From positions 14,210,364 to 14,274,363 of the forward strand of contig NC_063272.1 of the NCBI RefSeq assembly GCF_910591885.1: a stretch of DNA of 64,000 bases, read 5' to 3'. A program made the translations under genes and the position numbers. Positions 62,050-64,000 of the stretch are shown in pieces (the first letter of the stretch is position 1; each line of letters opens with the position of its first letter). The notes below the pieces were generated by a model. That model was given only the letters and a program-made list of their open reading frames with translations. It was not told the origin of the DNA and did no database searches. This DNA is from Bombus terrestris. Its lineage: Eukaryota; Arthropoda; Insecta; Hymenoptera; Apidae.

Positions 62050-62268
62050 ATGGGAATTTTCAGGAAACGCATGCAAAATTTAAAATACAATTCCTTTCAA
62101 ACTGGAAATGTCACAAATCAGAGATATTTACGTTTCTTTAGAATTTTAACAAATTTTTCTCTACGCGATGAATGAAATTTTCCAACCAGAAAAAAGTGAA
62201 ATTGCAGGCGATTTATCAAGATTAAAATACAATTTTCTCCAAACTCGAAACGTCACGAATCAAAAATT
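62050..62268. repeat. Old tandem duplication with about 142-bp period
   Basis: 62080-62125 and 62222-62268 both run TTAAAATACAATT, then AAACT, GAAA, GTCAC and AATCA in the same order and spacing. The preceding 30 bases also match loosely. The copies have diverged, so the event is not recent. Confidence 0.6.
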
Positions 62269-62545
62269 CATTCTAAATTAAACTACATACCTATTCTTGG
62301 CTGTGAGTTTCTGAACGTTCGACGAGTAGAACTAGCAACGAATGAGGGCTGGTGCATCGAAACATCGTAGCTTGAAAATCGCGAAAATGCCGGGACCGAG
62401 GGACGAACTCGTCACAGGACTGCAACAAAGTCGATTGTGCCGGTGGCGTAATTCGAATTGCCGATTGAACGGGCAACGGCAGCATGTAGGTTAAAAGCGT
62501 GCTTCCTCGACTACGTTTTCGTCCCTTTCTCTCACTCTTTTGTTG
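62269..62545. other. Short unique stretch
   Basis: Nothing recognised. Confidence 0.5.
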
Positions 62546-62634
62546 AATAAAAAAAGAAAGAAAACGAAAGAAAGGAAAAAATACACATACTCACTGGTGA
62601 AAAAAGAAGAAAAAACAAGAGAGAGAAAAAAGGG
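62546..62634. repeat. Purine-rich A/G tract
   Basis: AAAGAAAG, GAAAGAAAGG and GAGAGAAAAA runs, broken by a short ACACATACTCACTGG segment. Low complexity. Confidence 0.7.
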
Positions 62635-64000
62635 ACGCGCGGCTCGACCTGTCCTGGCCCATTGAAAAGTTTCGTAGCGTCGATGTTCGCTCCTCCATTC
62701 CCCTTTATTCGGCTTGTTCCCGGCTGCTCCCGTTTTTCTTCGTTGCCACGCGTGCGTCCAACCTGGATTATCCCGTTTTCTCCGGATTCGGGAGTTGCAA
62801 AAAGTCGAATCGCTCGACATTGTCCAATTTATTAATACCTTGGGTGTTTCGTAGAACTGCCAACAAAATTTTAGGCCGTGTCGCGACAAAACAAGTCAGA
62901 AATAGATTCGTTTTGAAGCGAAATTGGTGTTGCGTTGTTATTGATCTTTACATTTAAACATATTATAGTCGGTTGGTTAATTTACTTTACGTATAACTTG
63001 TTCTATTCAGATTTTATACGTTAGACTGTTTCCATTTGTTTGCTGAATAACAGCGTTGCGTGTCGGAAGCCTGTAAGTAGTACAAGACACGCAAGACGGG
63101 CGGATCTTGAGGAGCAAGTAGAACAAGATACGTAATGTCTGGTTTGAGACTCCTCGCGTCGTATTATTATTATTAATACACACTTGTGCATTTAAAAAGA
63201 TCAATTTATAAAAAAGTGAAACAAGGTATATTATAATTCCCTGTTCCTAAATCTAGCTCCAACTTCATCTTCAAACTACTACTACACAAATTTCAATTTT
63301 ATATACGATATAATACACGGTAGTTCCAAAGTTCCCTTATAAAATTACTTGCTCAACAACCGTAGTTCGATCACGAAAATCCTATATTGATTAGAGTTGG
63401 CTGTATAGTCAACGCTATAATCATCAAAATTCTATACGAAATTTTATTAAAGTGGTGATATAAGAAAATCCCAAGATTCCGCCAAAAAACCATTTCCACG
63501 ACAAGTTTACCAAAATTCAATCAGATAGAAAGTTTTGTAAGGGTGAAAGGCATGTTTAACCCTAGATCGAATAAAACAGTACCGCGTGCGACGAGTATCC
63601 GTTGGTTGTTGGGACACAATGGACAGCCGTTGTCCGTTCCGTTCAATCTGAAACGACAACTAGCCCTCCATCCTGGACGCGTGTTTCACGCGGGCGGACA
63701 GAAGCCTCTGCTCGACCACTAAACGCCCCGTGGACCGAGCGAAGCGTCGTTTGACATCGTCCACCGCGACATCGCGAAGAAGGGTTGCGGCGTGAAAAGT
63801 TTCCAGCCGGGATTGACGTGACACGGGACCTGGAAAGCGGACGCGAGCCACACACCGACGTCCTTTAATTAATGGAAGTTGATCGCCGCTTTGGAACCCG
63901 TTCAGCATCGAGCATGCGGCCGGAAACCCCGTGTTCTCCGCTTCGTAGCGGCCGCTCGCATGATTAGCGGTTGATTCGCTTCGAAGGTTTTCAGTTATCC
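62635..64000. other. Unique stretch ending in a GC-rich island
   Basis: 62640-62900 and 63570-64000 are GC-rich islands with open frames on the minus strand (62491-62889, 63643-63855, 63660-63908) that show no domain. CGCGTG/CACGCG (63678-63692) is a small perfect hairpin around TTT. The last island runs off the window edge, so a gene could start just beyond it. Confidence 0.4.

Noticed and set aside
61638..62090. 150-codon minus-strand open frame
   Set aside because: Length is within chance expectation for the whole window, no domain is recognisable, and it runs through palindromic and repeat sequence.
1..64000. Known conserved insect microRNAs (let-7, bantam, miR-1, miR-2, miR-8, miR-9, miR-124, miR-184 and others)
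   Set aside because: I looked by eye for their seed-containing mature sequences on the plus strand and saw none; a proper search of both strands was not possible.

Overview
This 64 kb window looks like non-coding nuclear DNA from an insect, most likely a hymenopteran such as a bee. It is AT-rich overall but broken by many short GC-richer islands, CpG is plainly not depleted, simple repeats are short, and the few mobile elements are small and decayed. The species assignment is inference. I found no tRNA, rRNA, snRNA, CRISPR or bacterial-type operon signal, and no stretch that I recognise as a protein family. The longest open frame is 217 codons (28635-29288, +). It has no recognisable domain and lies where all three plus frames are open, so I do not call it a gene. 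The window is best read as a gene desert or the inside of a very long intron.

Layout. 1-4000 is unique DNA. 4001-4739 looks like the LTR and leader of a retrotransposon relic. It abuts a large foldback element at 4740-5545 whose arms pair over about 190 bases. 5546-14320 is mostly unique, with a compact palindrome cluster at 9538-9605 and a possible decayed reading frame at 9713-10300 (-). Two diverged copies of one Tc1/mariner-type miniature element lie at 14934-15286 and 20327-20665. Between them are a bulged hairpin (16365-16438), a group of GATAA motifs and an AT palindrome pair (17331-17399). From 20666 to 36470 the sequence alternates AT-rich DNA with GC-rich islands and carries several precise inverted repeats (23845-23879, 27946-27985, 33482-33504, 35499-35591). 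A pogo-like element with a typical CAGTAGAACCTCGATAACTC end lies at 36474-36990, a 68-bp tandem duplication at 39097-39233, and a probable solo LTR with a 4-bp target duplication at 39984-40357. The right third holds a nested palindrome at 41498-41560, an array of GTCC-type palindromes at 55820-55860, homeodomain-type sites at 56940-57047, microsatellites, and long pyrimidine or purine tracts.

How it may work together. With no exon visible, the most plausible function is cis-regulatory: scattered GC-rich islands with paired ATTA, GATAA, E-box or octamer motifs, separated by AT-rich spacer. The most interesting unexplained signals are the fold-back sequences. The strongest are the 93-nt hairpin at 35499-35591, the nested hairpin at 41498-41560 and the palindrome cluster at 9538-9605. 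None of them obviously belongs to a transposon. Whether they are transcribed (for example as microRNA precursors) or act as dimeric protein-binding sites cannot be decided from sequence alone.
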